From Thermococci archaeon (GTDB taxonomy: Archaea > Methanobacteriota_B > Thermococci > Methanofastidiosales > B48-G16): DNA of 6,232 bases. The translations under genes and the position numbers were made by a program. The stretch's first letter is position 1. Each line of letters begins with the position of its first letter. The stretch is taken from the NCBI GenBank assembly GCA_030668905.1, contig DAOVEQ010000064.1:1-6232 (forward strand), in the 5' to 3' direction. Below the pieces are notes generated by a model that saw only the letters and a list, made by a program, of their open reading frames with translations, was not told where the DNA came from and did no database searches. Shown here piece by piece: positions 5,582 through 6,232 of this stretch.

Positions 5582-6000
5582 GGAAAGAGATTATCAGGAC
5601 AAAGATAAAGGAGATAGAAGAAAGCATAGGATTGGTAGAAGAGTATCTACCTGATAAATTTGAGAAGTTCTCCAGCATGGGATTGATGAAAGATGGGATT
5701 TACAAAAGGATAGAATTTGCGATTGAAAATGTTTTTGACATCTGTGCTATTATCAACACTGACCTTGAACTTGGAATTCCAAGTAATGATGAGGACATTG
5801 TAGAGAACCTGGTAAAAAACAAGAGTTTAAGCGAAGAAATGAAGGAGAAGTTGAGGTCGATGAAAGGCTTTAGAAATATAGTTGTGCACAGGTACGGAAG
5901 AATAGACGACAAACTTGCATTTGAGATATTAAAGAAAAATATTAAAGATTTTCATGAGTTTATAAGAAAGATAGAGGAATTTTTAGGGGAAGAAGAATGA
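5578..6000 (+). CDS. hepT: HepT-like HEPN-domain RNase toxin
   Basis: This 140-residue, mostly helical protein is of the DUF86/HepT family. The HEPN signature RX4HXY is present as R99-N-I-V-V-H104-R-Y106 within GFRNIVVHRYG. R99 and H104 are the expected RNase residues, and Y106 is the position modified with AMP by MntA in studied systems. In those systems free HepT cleaves RNA, reported to act on tRNA, and arrests growth. Upstream helices carry YKRIEFAIENVFDICAIIN (42-60) and the LGIPSNDEDIVENL segment common in this family. It starts in a four-base ATGA overlap with mntA and should depend on that gene's promoter. Both toxin and antitoxin motifs look intact, so the module is probably functional. 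A longer HEPN protein of a different defence system is the remote alternative. Confidence 0.9.
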   Translation: MRKEIIRTKIKEIEESIGLVEEYLPDKFEKFSSMGLMKDGIYKRIEFAIENVFDICAIINTDLELGIPSNDEDIVENLVKNKSLSEEMKEKLRSMKGFRNIVVHRYGRIDDKLAFEILKKNIKDFHEFIRKIEEFLGEEE

Positions 6001-6008
6001 AGACGTTA

Positions 6009-6020
6009 TCAAATTTTTGA
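6009..6020 (+). terminator. Weak hairpin after hepT
   Basis: TCAAA-TT-TTTGA, nine bases after the hepT stop, can fold as a five-pair A/T-rich stem and includes a T5 run. It might help end the mntA-hepT message before the next promoter. The stem is too weak for a firm call, and archaeal terminators need no hairpin. Confidence 0.2.
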
Positions 6021-6035
6021 ACAAGAACCGAAACC

Positions 6036-6085
6036 TTTTTATATAACACATAATTATAAAATGTAGAGTTATTAAAAATAGGTGA
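6036..6085 (+). promoter_or_regulatory. Promoter and Shine-Dalgarno sequence of the surface-protein gene
   Basis: CCGAAACC followed by TTTTTATATA (6036-6045) is the best BRE-TATA match in the window and predicts a start near 6065-6070. The leader of about 20-25 bases contains AGGTGA (6080-6085), five bases before the ATG at 6091. Unlike the leaderless genes to the left, this gene should have a leader and a strong ribosome site, fitting a highly expressed envelope protein. Confidence 0.7.
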
Positions 6086-6090
6086 ATATT

Positions 6091-6232
6091 ATGAAAAAGG
6101 TAAAAAGTTTAATAATAACGACGATACTTCTGGTGTCTCTTTTAGCAACGATAGTACCTGTATATGCGCAGAACCACGTGCACAATATAACTACAGGAGA
6201 AGATTTTGCAACAGTTCAGGCAGCGATAAGTG
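6091..6232 (+). CDS. Secreted surface protein, beta-helix type (N-terminal part only)
   Basis: Forty-seven codons are visible before the window ends. The N-terminus has a lysine-rich start (MKKVK), a hydrophobic core (about residues 7-22) and a likely signal peptidase cut after VYA (A26), so the protein is exported by the Sec route. The mature part begins with HVHNITTGEDFATVQAAIS. The 'TTGEDFATVQAAI' pattern is the usual opening of archaeal parallel beta-helix (pectate-lyase-fold, NosD-like) surface proteins, where the next residues often continue as a disaccharide- or polysaccharide-binding type repeat. Such proteins are often large and often carry a PGF-type C-terminal anchor, but neither can be seen here. 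A strong promoter and AGGTGA site precede it. Function beyond cell-surface location is inference. Confidence 0.75.
   Translation, partial: MKKVKSLIITTILLVSLLATIVPVYAQNHVHNITTGEDFATVQAAIS

Noticed and set aside
1..6000. A single defence island running from the ISP enzyme to HepT
   Set aside because: The two defence-type genes are about 5 kb apart and separated by hutI, PRC, tldD-pmbA and a membrane protein, which have no known defence role. The window alone does not justify treating them as one system.
1..6232. CRISPR array, tRNA or rRNA genes, insertion sequences
   Set aside because: Reading both strands showed no regularly spaced repeats of CRISPR length, no cloverleaf-like tRNA ends, no rRNA-like stretches and no transposase motifs or terminal inverted repeats.

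Overview
This is a 6.2 kb stretch of A/T-rich archaeal DNA with housekeeping and unknown genes in the middle and accessory genes at both ends. The archaeal assignment rests on several things seen directly. Three plus-strand genes start with an ATG 29-30 bases downstream of the first T of a TATA box, with no ribosome-binding site, which is the classic leaderless layout. Three other genes carry GGTGA(T)-type Shine-Dalgarno sequences. The window also holds a short archaeal-style PRC-barrel protein and an MntA/HepT pair, and the last gene begins with the signal peptide and repeat opening of an archaeal beta-helix surface protein. I would guess a euryarchaeote, possibly thermophilic or from an uncultured lineage, but cannot name the taxon.

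Layout. Positions 1-249 are the last 82 codons of a type ISP restriction-modification enzyme (its specificity domain). A 58-residue winged-helix protein (299-475) follows from its own promoter. Next is hutI, imidazolonepropionase (507-1715), which has no other histidine-degradation gene in view, then a 72-residue PRC-barrel protein (1738-1956). On the minus strand, a tldD (4630-3257) and pmbA/tldE (3252-1957) pair encodes the two subunits of a TldD/TldE-type metalloprotease. The end of pmbA abuts the end of the PRC gene with no bases between them. A four-helix membrane protein of unknown function (5083-4706, minus) lies upstream of tldD. A 111-base divergent promoter region with a repeat array separates it from mntA (5195-5581) and hepT (5578-6000), a nucleotidyltransferase antitoxin and HEPN RNase toxin with overlapping ATGA ends. 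The window closes with a strong-looking promoter and the first 47 codons of a secreted surface protein (6091 onward).

How the genes relate. tldD-pmbA and mntA-hepT are the two clear functional units. The ISP enzyme and the MntA/HepT pair are defence- or stability-type genes placed on either side of a core block. hutI and the PRC gene are adjacent, but each seems to have its own leaderless promoter, so co-function is not implied. I saw no tRNA, rRNA, CRISPR array, insertion sequence or transposase. No gene-free stretch exceeds about 111 bases. I did not find a clearly undescribed system. The items that most deserve a second look are the operator-like repeat array before mntA, the winged-helix gene behind the ISP enzyme, and the orphan hutI.
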